This document shows positions 39,138 to 58,048 of a stretch of DNA of 64,000 nt, in pieces. How positions within the stretch are numbered: position 1 is the first letter of the stretch; the number at the start of each line of letters is the position of its first letter. Location of the stretch: the NCBI GenBank assembly GCA_030141605.1, contig JAQGDQ010000004.1, positions 248,001 to 312,000 of the forward strand, given 5' to 3'. The position numbers and the translations under genes were made by a program. The stretch comes from Tubiluchus corallicola (lineage: Eukaryota > Priapulida > Priapulimorpha > Priapulimorphida > Tubiluchidae). Under the pieces are notes generated by a model. The model made no database searches and had not been told where the DNA came from. It saw only the letters and a program-made list of their open reading frames with translations.

Positions 39138-40070
39138 TATTTCGTAATTATAAATAACCCGATTCACAAACTGTATAAGAGTACAATATTTATATATTTA
39201 TAAACAAATAAGGTACGATTGTGAAAATTTGTCTTACAGTTTATTTGCTATAATAACCTATAGTTGCACATCGCAGATGAACGTACTGTCAACTGTTAAA
39301 TTTACTCTACTTTTCGATTTTATTAAATCGTGAAACAAGTATGACTGAAAAAGTGAAAAAATTAATTGTACACTCTCCTTTTGTATAAGTGAGATCATTT
39401 TTATGGCTATATTCACAAGTAGCGGACATTGTACCATAACTGTGCCATGCATCTCGCCTGTTTGCCCCAATTTGAAATTTTGATGTTGCAAACGTTTTCT
39501 AATTTGCCAGCTAAATAGTAAAATGAAACTTCAAAGGCTATTAATAAGTCAAAAAGTTTTATGACAATTCTATAATTACTTTCTTGTTAAACTAAGCTCA
39601 AGAGAACTAACTAGTCACATTAAAAAGCGCAGTTTCTTAGCACACCACAAGCGGTTGCGGCACTGCCATTGGATATAAACTGCAAGTTGTTCTTAACACC
39701 CACAAAACTTACTTACTTACTTACTTACTTTTACTAGCAATTTTGGCGCCGCCCATTTTTCTTCAGCAAGCGGCAAAAATAACAAAAATAAAGATATGCC
39801 ATACTTAACGTTTATTACAGGAGTGCTAATTTGACAAATCGTTTTTACATATTCAAACAAACCTTTAATACTTTGGATAGTATTTTTTGACGAAGTTTAA
39901 AGAATAGCGTTTCCATAAGTTTTCATGTTTTTCATTCTCAATGAGGATTTTAAGCAGTTAAAAGAATTTCGATAAATATAGGCTTGCAAGCATAATTCTA
40001 AATTTGATGAACTCACTATCAGTAGTCGCTATTTACAATTAGTTTACGATTGAGTAGTATCTATTTTAAG

Positions 40071-40122
40071 ACAGTGAGCTTGTAACTCAGTGGCTCCAGG
40101 TTCAAATCCGAGCTTAGTTCCG
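40071..40122 (+). repeat. tRNA-like fragment, probable SINE
   Basis: AGCTTGTAACTCAGTGG, then GGTTCAAATCC at 40099-40109, a perfect Pol III B box. No full cloverleaf can be drawn, so it is a SINE head or tRNA relic rather than a tRNA gene. Confidence 0.35.
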
Positions 40123-41159
40123 ATTTTTCCTTCCTTCGGCCATATTTAAATTGAAAAGTTGTGAGCTCATTCTAGCATCGGGAGAATTTCAAGTTTATTC
40201 TTTTTCTCCACACAATATTTTTACTTCGCTTTTTAATTATTATAAATAGTTTGAACTGCAGCTACCTAAAATTTGGGATTGCCTGTTACCGGATTATAGT
40301 AAAGCTTAAATAAGCAAGCGGGACTACAAGAACATCCTTGACTTTAGGGTTATAACGTGCCTGGTCATACAATTAAACGACTGTGGGTACTAACTAGAAT
40401 AATTATGTACAAAGAGGATAAATACCGTGTACAAATAGGCGTCCAATTTGCTTTCCTCCACCTTTTAACCCTGCACATATAGATCAGCAAGAAAAACAGA
40501 AAGAACTGTAACTTACTTTGGGTTACAATAAGTATTGGTCTTGTATACACAATATTGTATTACTATTGCACGGACAATATTCTTAACAAATTTTAAAATT
40601 ATACAAAAGTTTTGGTAAACTCAGTTTAAAAGATCTAGCTGGAATGCAGAGAAGTTTATATGCATGAGTCAACCACATTACAGGCAACAGCTTGTTATAT
40701 AAGTTTCACCTAACTGTAACTAAATAAATTGAATGCGCAGAACTGCTAACACTTTTCTGTTAGCAGTGCAGGGCAGTGATATGTTATTATTCTGTATTTT
40801 TGTTCTATATAACTTCTAAATAATTAAGAGATTGGGAGACGTACAATAGTGTGGTAACCAGTGACCACTGGTCAAGGGGGAAAGGGCAGTGGGCGTCGGT
40901 CAGTTTTTCCTTTAGGTCGCATCTCCTCCTATAGCTTTCGGTTTTTTCCAATTTTTTTTCACAAGCATTTGGGCACTGTGGGGCAGGTGTGCACCTAGGA
41001 TTTTAAAAAGCTGACAAGCTGTAAACGCCCGAGGGATGGGCCAAAATGCAAAATTTGGGTCCCCCAATTGGTGACCTTATACATGCTGAGGGCTAGGGAC
41101 ACATAACTCACAGGGTACACTCTCTGGGCAAAGTTATCTGTGCATACATGTGACTAGAG

Positions 41160-41640
41160 TTGTCGGGTCAAAGGTCACGGAGCGGGCGTAAATCCATCTG
41201 CTCCTACAGTTTTGAGCTAGGGCCACAATATTTGGTATGTTGCTAGGTGGTGTCGAGGCCTTGCACATCACAAAATATGGGACGTGCGCGTATTTTCCGC
41301 TAGAGGGCAAAAACCTAAAAATGGGGGTCGGGAACAAAAGTGCATCGAGTGTTAAGCAATGGTACCTTGCAGCATACCAAATGAAAGGTCTCGATGAGGC
41401 GGATCGAACGGCATAGGTTACAATGAGAACAGTCAATCCGCGAGCCCGCTAGGGGAAAAACCGAAAAATGGGGCTCAGGAACAGAAATGCACCGAGTGTC
41501 TACGAATAGTGTCATGTAGCATAACAAATGAAATGTATGTTCTTGTGTATCAAATGAAAGGTCTCAATGAGACAAACTGAATGATATAAGTTGTGCCAAG
41601 ATTGTTGACCTTTGACCCAGGGGTGATGGGCTGAACAGTT
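41160..41640 (+). repeat. diverged tandem repeats, about 150-bp unit
   Basis: Two units are clear (about 41298-41448 and 41449-41600), sharing CGCTAG, AAAAATGGGG, GTGCATCGAGTGT/ATGCACCGAGTGT and CAAATGAAAGGTCTC. A third, more diverged unit precedes them from 41160. The block is GC-richer than its flanks. Short open frames in it are by-products of the repeat. Confidence 0.6.
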
Positions 41641-42960
41641 GAATGCTGAGGTTTCATTGTGAAATGCACTTTCCATGTATTCAAGCAATTCAATAAAAGA
41701 AAATAAGCACTTTCAAAAAAAAGCTGTCATCTCTTAATTTTTAAGTCTTTATTTCACAACTATTGTTTGCAAAATCTTCAGGTTCTGACTACGTCAGAAA
41801 CATTGTCAACTAGTTCAAATTGTTAATTATATATTTCCATAGACCAATAGGATTATGCCATAAAATTAATAAAACATTAACGTCACTGCTAGAAGAACAG
41901 CTGAAGACCTAGATAAACTTTAGTTAAGAAACAATAGTCCTTCAGCCAAATCCCACAAGGAAAGGCTAGAAAAGATTTTTCTTCTAAAAATGTTTACACG
42001 ACGTAATCGATGTAATTTCAGCAAGCCGCAGCATGGCCTCTGGGCAGAATGATAACGCACTATTCATTCCTCACTATCTTCAGTTAATACATTCTTTCAA
42101 GCAGGTATCTTCATTTGAACATTTACGCACAGCGCGCGCTCTATTAGCAAAACTAGTTAAAAGCAGCCAACCTTGCTCCTACTGACCCCGGGATTTAATA
42201 CATATGACCTTGTAGTCCTAACTGTTAAGAATATACATCAAACCTGTACACAGTCTGCTCCCAAATGCTCATAGAATCGTTCATAGATGCCCTTGTGGCT
42301 CTGAAGAGCCACGTGAAGAGTACTGCACGAGGCACGTTTGGTTTAATTAGCCAGCTAGGTCAACTTGTCACTGTAAGACTTTGCCTAGTCTAGTCTCATC
42401 TGTAATTTTAGAAGCTGACTTCCCATTCTGCTAGTATTCTAAACAAGTATATATACGTAATTAATATTTTATACTTGCCAGATAGGGTTTTCGGCTCAAA
42501 ATTCTCAATGGCAAATATATCACGGTGTAGAATAAAAGTAACTGTGACTCCATATTTCCCAGGTCCAAATCGACTTTTTATTGGCCCAAAACTTCACCCA
42601 GCCTTGTTTCTGTGTGACAGCGTGATCGGCTACCATCACGTACGGGTTCCATCACGTACCATAATATTACTGCGTTCAATATCATCAATCTTATTTCTGA
42701 GATTTATTAGCCACATTTTCTTGCTTTCAATAAACTTGACAATCTATTCAAGTGTGCTTCAAATATTCAAGAAAACCTAAAATGTAGATAAATTAAACAG
42801 GTCTTCTATCACACAAATGAAGGTTTACCAAAAAAATGTTGACCAGCAGCAGATAAAAATTTCAACAGTTAAGTTTTAAAACTAGCTCCACAAAATAAAC
42901 ATAAATGCTGAGTTATAAACTTATTGATTTTTTTTAGATTGATGACACTTTGGGAAAGTA

Positions 42961-45900
42961 ATGAATCAACTTTGTCGGGTGTGTGGAGAGGAGGCAGCTG
43001 GATTTCATTTTGGAGCTTTTACCTGCGAAGGGTGCAAGGTAAACACAGCCAAAATAAAGTTATATTTAAATTTTCCATTGAAAATGGAAGCAAAAAAGCC
43101 CCGTGGTTTTGTGCACTGCGCAGATAATTTGTGATAAGTTATTTTCATCCTGTGAGACATAATTAAGTAATCAACTAGAAAAGCCTGCCAACTTACCGCA
43201 ACGCTGAGCTATTGTTACTTTCTCCCCTACTTACTAGTGGTAGGTCTAAGCTTTGAGCGAGATCACTGATCATGCATTGTGTGGGATGGTCTGCGTCGTG
43301 ACAAAACTCTTTGACAAATTATAAAGAAATCACACTGAAGCAAATATATTACCACATGACTTTAAAATTATCTGTGACACTGTGACGTATTGTATGTTCT
43401 CTGGTCTTTCTTTCTAAGTCATCAGATAATATGAACATACTAAGCATGTTACTTTGCGCCACTTGAATCTTACTTTGTTAATCATATATTTTTTGTGACC
43501 TTTTATCTTTGACATCTTAATTATATCTCATACATCAGCTTTGTTATTATGTTACTTACAAGACTATTTTGTGTCTAATGTTTTTTTATGCACAGTCATT
43601 TTTTGGAAGAACACATGACAGTTTAGAAAGTCTAGCGCCTTGCAAGAACAACAATGCCTGCGTCATTTCCAAAACAAACAGAACAGCGTGCAAGAGATGT
43701 CGCCTAAGAAAATGTATAAATGTCGGAATGTCTAAAGCAGGTAAAACATCAAACAGTACTAATGATCAAATGAACAGGAGCTTCGTTTTGAATGCCTCCA
43801 AACACTAACAAAAAGTCATGTTTTAATTTTTTGGCCGCAAGAACATATAATTTTTAATTGCACAACTGACACTATGGAATTCGGATTTGCGCATTGTTAA
43901 TTCACAAAAAGAGAAATAACGGGCTCTTACGCTTATAATACTAGCGCTGCAGTTGTAGTTTTGATAAACTTTTGCACATTATTGGGCTGTGTACATTACG
44001 TGTCTCGACCTCAACTGGAGATGTTTATATGCGCAGTTCACTTTCCAAACTTCATATTATTTTGATTTCCAATTTCCGAATTTGTCACCAAATCTCTTGA
44101 AAGATGGTGGTAGCAAAGAAACAATAAAAATGGTTTATTTTCGTTAATTTGTTTTTCTTTTATCTCTTTTGTATTATTTTTGTGTTTAGCGGTGCCTCAT
44201 TATAAGACAATACCTTTTTCTCACGATTTACTGTTGTGTTAGGCTAAAAGTTGCGCAATTAAAAATTGCCCGCCGGCAAATTCTCGTTGAAAATAGTACA
44301 TTACGAAAAAGTTGGGCAACTAAAAGTTTGAATCGAGATTGCAACTTTTAGTTGCACAATTTTTAGTTGGATATGTGTCTGCGCGTTCTCAAAGATTTCA
44401 GTTATTTATTGTGTAATTGACAGTTAGATGTCTGTGCGGGGCCCTACTAATGTCCCAACGACGGCGGCCAGAATTACAGGAAACACTTTCATGACATAAA
44501 GGAAATTTTGCACAGCAAAGCAATTCTGATTACCATGCATCTAAAAGATTTGAAATAAAACACAAGAATCTCTTTTTTCAGACTGAATTTCTTTAAGAGT
44601 TAATAAAAAAAGGCAAATTACCAAACTCATAAGACAATGCTAACCAAACGCGAATATGCTGTCTTAGCAAGTGTACCTACATCTGAAGTAATCATAGAAA
44701 CGGGCACAAAAAACGATTGACGTTGAATATTCGTTTATATCTACAATTCCTCATTACTTTATAATTGCAGGCTCCAGATTTGGCCGAAGGTCGAACTGGT
44801 TCAAAGTCCACTGTCAAATACAAGAAACTCCCAGCAGTGCTTCTGGTGATCAAAACCATCAAGACACAACAATTAGCGAACTTGCACGATATGCGGCTAA
44901 AGATGTGGCTACAGACAACAAGTTGGAAACAAAAAGCATTGATAGTGGAATACATAGTCCTGAGTGGGACAACTTCATTGGTAACCGATCTCCACAGCAC
45001 ATTTATGCTGGAGGTAGAAGATCATCACCACATACATCGCCAACACGATGCAGGGAACAATATTCGCCAAAAGTTGATGCCCACAAATCAACGTCCCGAA
45101 AAAATGCACCACAGATAAGTCCTGGCGGAATGAAGAGGTTGTCCTTGAATGAGTCGTTTCCTCCAAATCCACCCATAAATCCATTATTCACATCATCATC
45201 ATCTCAGGGACCCATGTACATGTCACCAATGTTTCCTGCATCAAAAATGTACTACAAGCCCAGTCGACCAGTACAGTACCCGGTGCCAAAGATAATGCCA
45301 GCAATGTACCTTTGTAGAACACCATACTACGGTACTTATATGCCATCTATAATAAGGAATGCGGCAAGACCATGGTTGCCGTTTCCACAACCAAATGTGT
45401 CAGAACGTGAACTAAACCACACAGAAACATCACAGCAGTCACGCAAGCTGTCGAAATCTGACCACTGTGAAATGTGCTCAGAAAAGGCACATAATCGCAA
45501 GTCTCCTTATCCTCAACAGTGTATACATAAAATACCGCAAGAAAGAACTACGATGCCAGTTAATGGGGCTGCTGCAGAACTATCTGACCAACCGCTTGAT
45601 CTTTCCAAGACATCACCTGCATTTTCTAATGCTTACATATCAGGTGATACAAAAGCAACTGAAATGCCATTGGATTTGTCGACAAAATCCAAACAGACCA
45701 CCCAGATAGAATATACCATCTCTAAATCTTCCACAAGACAAAAAGGAAAAGCAAAATGGGAGACACCCAAATTTCGTGCGATAAAGGAATACTATCGGAA
45801 GAAATCTGAAGAGGATGCAACTAACGAACCCATTGTAACAACAGAAAGTACAGAGTTAGAAACAATACAAGATTATCCCAAGTGCTCAAAATCCGATGAA

Positions 45901-45963
45901 ACAATTTTTGGTTGCCAGGAAACTTTTCCTGCCGAGTTGACTTTACGAAGCACACTCGTGTAG
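42961..45963 (+). CDS. knirps-like (NR0A) nuclear receptor without ligand-binding domain
   Basis: Nuclear transcription factor, probably a repressor. Exons 42961-43038, 43596-43740 and 44771-45963 join in frame to 471 residues. The DBD begins at once ([20 protein letters not shown]), as in Drosophila knirps, with P box CEGCKSFFGR at the first intron, the second zinc finger ([20 protein letters not shown]) and RLRKC-NVGMSK. After intron 2 comes the knirps box [14 protein letters not shown], specific to this family. The rest is Ser/Pro-rich and has no ligand-binding fold. QPLDLS and MPLDLS are CtBP-binding PxDLS motifs, as in knirps short-range repression. The ATG is fixed by an in-frame TGA at 42943-42945, right after the acceptor at 42936-42937, so the 5' UTR is split by an intron. 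Family usual length is about 370-650 residues. Confidence 0.93.
43181..43216 (-). repeat. head fragment of the 5S-like SINE
   Basis: Minus strand AATAGCTCAGCGTTGCGG matches the head of the copy at 39049-39137; the 5S core is absent. It lies in intron 1 of the receptor coding region. Confidence 0.4.
44316..44355. repeat. inverted repeat, 13-bp perfect arms
   Basis: GCAACTAAAAGTT and its exact complement are separated by 14 bases, in intron 2 of the receptor gene. Further AAAAGTTGCGCAATT and CAATTTTTAGTTGG on either side (44240-44370) extend the symmetry, so this is probably a small MITE. Confidence 0.5.
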
Positions 45964-48900
45964 CTAGTGTAACAAATTTAGGAAATGTGATCAATTTTAG
46001 TGATTCAAAAACAGCTGTGGTAGACTGATTTAGCATCTGTGATATATTTTAATAAGATAGTTACGGTTATGAATTGTAAGTTTGTATATTAATAATGCAT
46101 CAACAGTTTTCGAAGCATCAGAGGAAATGAATGGCAGTACATTATTACTTTTAAATGCCTCAAAGGAACTAAACTCATTGGGTAATTATTACTGACTAGC
46201 CATTATTTGTTCCTACAGTTTGTTAAGTTTCCCTAACTGCCTTAATTGTCATTACATTTAAACACACACTGGGTTAGTAAGGTCATTAAAATTAAAGTTA
46301 CTCATTAATGTTCAAATTCATCCACTGACATTCAAAACTAAGCAGCTAAATTTGTAGTTTTATTTTTGTATGTCATTGTTATTAGTTTATAGCTTTGTTG
46401 ACCTATCATGTAGGTCAGGAGATGCATGGCTTGTAGCATTATGATCATTGTCATTATTTGTCTCCGTATCACTATAATATCTGACAGCCTTTGGCCTAAA
46501 CAGACGTCTATAACATTATCACTCACTGTAGATACCACCCAAACTCATATGTCAATATCAGTATAAATATACATACACATTTTGCGTGAGGTATGACAAA
46601 CTGATGGCACAAATTATAATTAAGAGTTGCACATTGTAATACATATACCTGCACAGTCCCAAAAAACATTTCTACTGTATTTCAAATAGCGTAATTCATA
46701 CATAGTAGTCTGACGTTTGGTTTCAGTATTATTAGTACATAAACTGCTGAGAAATGTTCCTGGCTATTTCTAATGCCTACATCTACACACTTCGTGAAAC
46801 TTCATAGCTGCTTAAAAATGGTTTTACATATTGAATCACTATAATGTGTGAGAAACATTTGTTGTTTACTTTCAAAAACATGTTAGTTTTTTCTTATGAA
46901 TCACAATTATGAAATTTCCAATGCCGTCCAATTATTATTGTTAACGTTAAGTAAAACCGTCGGCAAACCATTCTTATTGATGCAAAATCATGCGCTAGTT
47001 TGATTTACTGTACAGTAAGCAACACTGCTTGTAATTTATTTTTGTAAACAGGATTGTAGATTATAGAAGTTTTAGTATGTCTGTGATTTAGTGATACTCA
47101 TTAGTAATCATCATAACATAGAAAGAATAAATGAGGTGCTAAAACGAATGATATCTTTATCAGGGGTGAGCAACTGTGATTTTGTTATATTGTGACTTGT
47201 CAGAAACAGTTGTGTGAGTACAATAATTGTGTGCAGTGATAGTAATTTTTTAAATTTGTCGAAAAGCTTTTTAAGGTACGTGCTCATTGTTTAAAGGATT
47301 TGCCAACCCAAATCGTTAAAAATTTTTCCACCTATAAAAGACAAAAATTTATTTTATTATACTAGGTAATTTTTTGCATTGCATTAACATGCTATCACAG
47401 CTAGTAAGTGGTTCCAACTAGATTGTGGAACTTTAGAAAAGCATTTGAATTGTTGAATAATGTATTGGTGTTCGTGATCATTATCTTAGTTAATGACAAT
47501 CATGTGAACATTATCATCGTTTACTCGTTTCTCATAAAACATGATAGTAGTTAAATGTTGCCCAACATTTTCTTATGAGCTGGTATCCTCCATATCAATA
47601 GAGTTATTTGTTGCATTTGTTTGTCACTCACCATAATCATTTTAATGTCAAATAAAATTTTAGTTGGAGAAAATGCTGTTAACGTTTCAAGTCTCCGTGC
47701 TGAACTCATACTGCAAGTATTCTATCCACATTAATGATTATTATGTTCGGCTATAAAAATCGGTGATCAGCTGGGATGACCACAGACAAACACTACCTGT
47801 CATAGGTAATGAGGTCATCAATATACTTTGGCAAAAACACTCGACTATTCACTTTATGAATAAAGCGAATTTAGTAATAAAACCAACAATGTTCTAAACC
47901 TAAGTTTTTCCCTTTGTGAAAAATTTAACAATTTTTTTGTACTAATTGTGATTAACCAGTATTGTGAACGATAATAGGCTTAATCACTTCACTACCCAGA
48001 AATGCCAAGAAACTGGTCGCTAAGAAATTGTGACGTTTTCATACACTACATATATCGCCACTGATTGTTCGCAACCTTACATCGATTTATGATAATTATT
48101 TTGCAATGTAAGTTATATAAAATGCATTTGATTAATCAATGAAAAGAAAACATTAAAATAGAAGTGAAACCTCTCAACGAGATACAGTTGTATTACTCAG
48201 TTAAATGTTCATTCACGCAAGGGAGGGAGCATATTGTTTTTTTCAAGAATGACTCACATGAAAGAATAATTACTGCAGAAGCACAATTTCACATTTGCAC
48301 AGCTAGTTCTTCACAGTTACATGCATTTCGCCATTTGTTAGATAGATGGACACAGTACCTGCACCTCAGAACTTTGCTGTACCACCCAGTTTAGGTGTTT
48401 TCAGTTATGATGTGGCGCACTTGTTTGATAACTCACATGTTAGCACACCAGTAAACTTAAAATGTAAATTTATAACCTTAAAATTTGTGGAATTTTGTGT
48501 ATCACAGTAAATGTTGCAGTAGCACTGTGCTTCAAGTTTCGCTTTCCCAAAGACATGTAATATGCTCATGGAATGTTTGTACTGTTGAAAATTATGTTCA
48601 GTTTTGGCGTCATCACTAGCTTGGCTCCCCGGCAGTTTTTAATCTATTAGTGAATTATCAGAAATACTTTGGCATTATCATAGGTCTTAAAATGTATACT
48701 GTTTACTGTACTTCAAAATGGGGTAGGTTTTGAAAAATCATTCTGTTTACTTTTAATGATTATGTCACTGCTTGGTACGTTTTATCACTACAGGATTTTT
48801 CCATGCGCATTTCACACATTATGCGAAAGCAAAACCTGCAATGCAGCACTTTGACGCAAAACACAAAAATTTGGTAAATTTCGAGTTCACAGTTCCAAAC

Positions 48901-49076
48901 TTCAGGTTTTTCGCTGGGCTAATGAGTGATTTAATGAGACCTCAGTGATCTGATTGTGTAGTTACCTGTAGTTTTACAAAATTAGCACAGGAATTACTTT
49001 TTCAGTTACTGAGAATTGCTGAGAAATGTGCATTGTTGTCTATATAAATGTATAACTGGAAGTGCACGACAATAAA
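45964..49076 (+). other. putative long 3' UTR of the knirps-like gene
   Basis: 3.1 kb of T-rich, ORF-poor DNA between the receptor stop and the convergent RPS26 gene. AATAAA signals lie at 47126-47131, 47651-47656 and 49071-49076; which is used cannot be told. ATTTA-type and TTTTGTA elements are frequent, as expected for an unstable regulatory mRNA. Confidence 0.4.
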
Positions 49077-49506
49077 AAAATTAATGAAATTAGACTTCCT
49101 AGATAATAATTGTTTAATGCAAGTTCTTAAAAATGTTTGCTGCTCTGCCAATGCTTTCCTTTATTGTGTAGATCATTTTGAACTATGGTCTAGAATTGGG
49201 TGCTGTGTTCCTTTAAACATTTTGAAAGCATTGCATTAAAAATACTTTGGTGGAAGCAGAACTTTTCAAGACCAACTGGAAATGCCCCCAAAACTATTAA
49301 TACAAGTTCCCTTAGGAAGAGAGCTTGAGTCTTGTGTTGAGATTGCGAATTAATCACAACTTATTATGAATGTCAGATAATTGGAACAGGTGGGATGAAA
49401 ACAATCCCATAAATTTAATCAAAAAAGTTGAGAAAACATTTATGTGTTAAGAAAATAACTCAAAAATAAAAAAAGTAACAAAAATCACCTCACTTAAAAC
49501 ATACCA

Positions 49507-49512
49507 TTTATT
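49507..49512 (-). terminator. poly(A) signal of RPS26
   Basis: AATAAA on the minus strand, 29 bp after the stop codon. It faces the receptor gene's possible last poly(A) signal at 49071, about 430 bp away, so the two genes converge. Confidence 0.8.
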
Positions 49513-49540
49513 TTCCTCGCTTAAATTTTACAAAAGAATT

Positions 49541-55517
<5,977 letters not shown>

Positions 55518-55620
55518 TTTCTATGAAAAGCCAAAGCGGAAAAGACCGAGCGTCGCACTCCCGGAAATATGCGCGAGGCAAAATTCACCCGCTGTAAGAC
55601 AAAATAGTTCGCACGTTCTT
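55518..55620 (-). promoter_or_regulatory. RPS26 promoter and TOP leader
   Basis: The minus strand upstream of the ATG reads CGGTCTTTTCCGC, a C followed by pyrimidines (likely start at 55544), which is a 5' terminal oligopyrimidine tract giving a leader of about 27 nt. A CpG-rich block (55550-55650) precedes it. There is no TATA box, as usual for ribosomal protein genes. Confidence 0.6.
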
Positions 55621-55987
55621 TTCGCACGGCCATTACACCCAGGGCGTTATTGCCTAAATGAAAGAAAATATTTATGAAAAATCTCCAATGAAGTAAGGCA
55701 TAGTACTAAGGCCAGCATTTTGTTGTGTAGTTATAGAATCTTTAGCACAAATCAAGTACTCTAACCGTTATTAGTCTTGCTTCGAAAATTATTATGACAA
55801 AATTTTATCAACAACCACTCAACCAGTATAAATACTGTTCAATCAGGCTACATTTTAATAATGTATTCGATTTTATTTATTTCGCAACAGTGCATACGCG
55901 AATTACTTAAAATAAATGACTAAAAGTATGAAATAAAGGTTAGCATACGACCAAGCAACCTCCTTTGACTACCCATTAATAATGAAT

Positions 55988-56962
55988 GTAGGTAAAAGTG
56001 ACACTGAAAAACTGGCACAGGTAAAAATGACACAGATGGAAAAGTAGGTAAAAATGGTAGAGGTAAAATGGCACAGGGAAAAAATTTCAACTAAAAATGG
56101 CACACTTAGTAATATATGAATTTAAAGCTAGGCTTAATGAGGGGGATAATTATTTTTACCTCTGCCAAGAAAGTTCTGGTTCAACACAGTTTGTGTGCTT
56201 GTTTATGCGATTGTTTCTGTCCGTTATAGCAGTAAGAATAGCATGCAAAAACTACTTAACATATTTTCATGAAGCTTTCAGAACAAGGCGAATATAAATT
56301 GCTAAATGATCGGGCGTTTTTTATGCCCGATCATTTTTCACAAAACTTGACCGAACACCAAAAAAAATTCATGCAGCACTTCGTGGAGGTCTCAGAGGGC
56401 GTGTTTAGTAGTTTTTTATTATCTTCACCCGGTTGAACAACTACAAATTAGATCCAGGTTCAATTTCGTAACGCTGTCTATAGTCTTTGCTTATTAATGT
56501 GTATATATATGTAAACTCATACGTTGACTTGGTATGTAAATATGAATATATTTCGTCTATTATCACCACCAAAATTATTGGCTAAAAATGTAGATCAACA
56601 CTACGTGGAATATTCTTGAGTTATTGGTTGTAATTCTGTTGAACAAAACATTCTGTGAGTCTTTTGCGAGTCAATATAATATCAATACTGCTATATTTTT
56701 GTATGTTTGCTTGTTTATCCGTGTTTTATGTTTTTTTTAATTAAAAGAGTCAGACGAATAAGTTTAGGATTGTTTGGGTTTGGCAGAGACCTGCTTCCTA
56801 CTTAGCGCATTTTAGTTATATTATAGCAATCGATTGCATCAAAATAGCACTATGTCATTTTTCTACTTTCCATTTTGGCCATCTTTTCCTGTTCCATTTT
56901 TCCTTGTGCCATTTTTTCCTGCGCCATTCTTATCATGCCATTTTTGCAGTGCCATTTTACCG
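55988..56962. mobile_element. foldback-like element with minisatellite arms
   Basis: The left arm (55988-56104) consists of repeats of AAAATGGCACAGG-type units; the right arm (56853-56962) is the same in reverse complement (CCTGTGCCATTTTT). Outer ends match as GGTAAAAGTGACACTG and GGTAAAATGGCACTGC. The 750 bp between has no significant gene. It lies 470 bp upstream of RPS26. Confidence 0.6.
56304..56336. other. perfect 12-bp stem-loop followed by T-run
   Basis: AAATGATCGGGC, a 9-base loop, then GCCCGATCATTT and further Ts. It has the form of a bacterial bidirectional terminator but sits inside a eukaryotic foldback-like element; its role is unknown. Confidence 0.6.
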
Positions 56963-57965
56963 AGAAAATATTGATTTATTGAGTAAAACCTTAATACTAT
57001 AGTATTAGCAAAACTTTACCAGAACAATGGCAAAAAGTATCTGTAAGACCAATATTACATAAAACTTTGAATAAGCATAATCTTAATGTCAAGTTCACAA
57101 AATGACCGTACATAACCGTTTGGAAGGGGGCAGGTACAAAAACAAGGCGCATTAGTACAGAACAATTTATTACATCACCGTGTTGCTCAAATTACAGAGA
57201 ATTTATCATGCTTTCAAGCCCTAGTGTGCTAGCACGTGCAGTGACGCAAAGAAATGCAGGTGTCTTACTATCTTATCCGTTTATTACTGATCAATTGAAT
57301 GTTTTTTGTGTCATCTTAGCGTCAGCTTTGTCATTCAGGATATTTCCAATGTATCTGACAAAAGACTAGATTTATTTTCCGTCACTCATTTAACAGACAC
57401 ATTAGCACCAACGACTAGTGATTAGCAAGAGCTGTTTAGCGACTTATACTTACAGCAACACAGGTAAGGACGCAACACACAAATAAAGAATGACATGTAT
57501 GGTATCTGAACCATGTAAACACATCTCGAAAATCTAAATCGCAACAATTGCAAAAATCTACATTTTCAGGACATGAAAATATTCCTATATCGCTTTACAG
57601 ATTAACCAAAAAATGTTGTTTTTCCTATAATAAAGTACATTATTGAAGGTACTTTTCTAATTGTTTAAAGATACGTGTAGTTAAGTTCATAAAAGTTATT
57701 CTTCAGTTAACTCCACTAACTACATGCCCACAATGTCTATGTCTATACGTGAGACGAGTGGGCTTTCACGCTAAATGCTGAGGGCACGTTAGATTCGCAA
57801 TTCGCAGCTAATTGAGCAATACTTTAATGCAATAAATTCTTCTGTACCGCTATTCGTTGTGCACCTCTAGCAAAAGGTTACGTACCACCAAATGAAGTTA
57901 TAACCAACAATTAACTAAATTTTGATACCAAACATGAAAGACAGGAAATGCGAGAATGATGTGTT

Positions 57966-58048
57966 GTAGCCTGGTTTGAACCGGGAGCTCTGCTTACATT
58001 AGAGACGTCTTAATTCACTAGGCCACCCTTTTCCTCGGTGGTCGAGGC
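57966..58048 (-). repeat. tRNA-like SINE fragment
   Basis: Minus strand GTGGCCTAGTGAATTAAGACG resembles an A box, and GGTTCAAACC (57973-57982) is a B box at the right spacing. The arms do not pair into a full cloverleaf, so it is a tRNA-derived repeat or tRNA relic. Confidence 0.4.

Larger units (their letters stand above)
36874..42937. other. putative 5' UTR intron of the knirps-like gene
   Basis: Six kilobases without a recognisable exon. Holds a 5S-like SINE (39049), a TTAC repeat (39706), a tRNA-like piece (40071) and diverged tandem repeats (41160-41640). Confidence 0.4.

Noticed and set aside
42295-42312. Histone-type 3' stem-loop
   Set aside because: GTGGCTC...GAGCCAC stem, but the loop is not the histone type and no histone gene precedes it.
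48164-48394. 76-residue plus-strand ORF
   Set aside because: Lies in the probable receptor 3' UTR, with no splice or family support.
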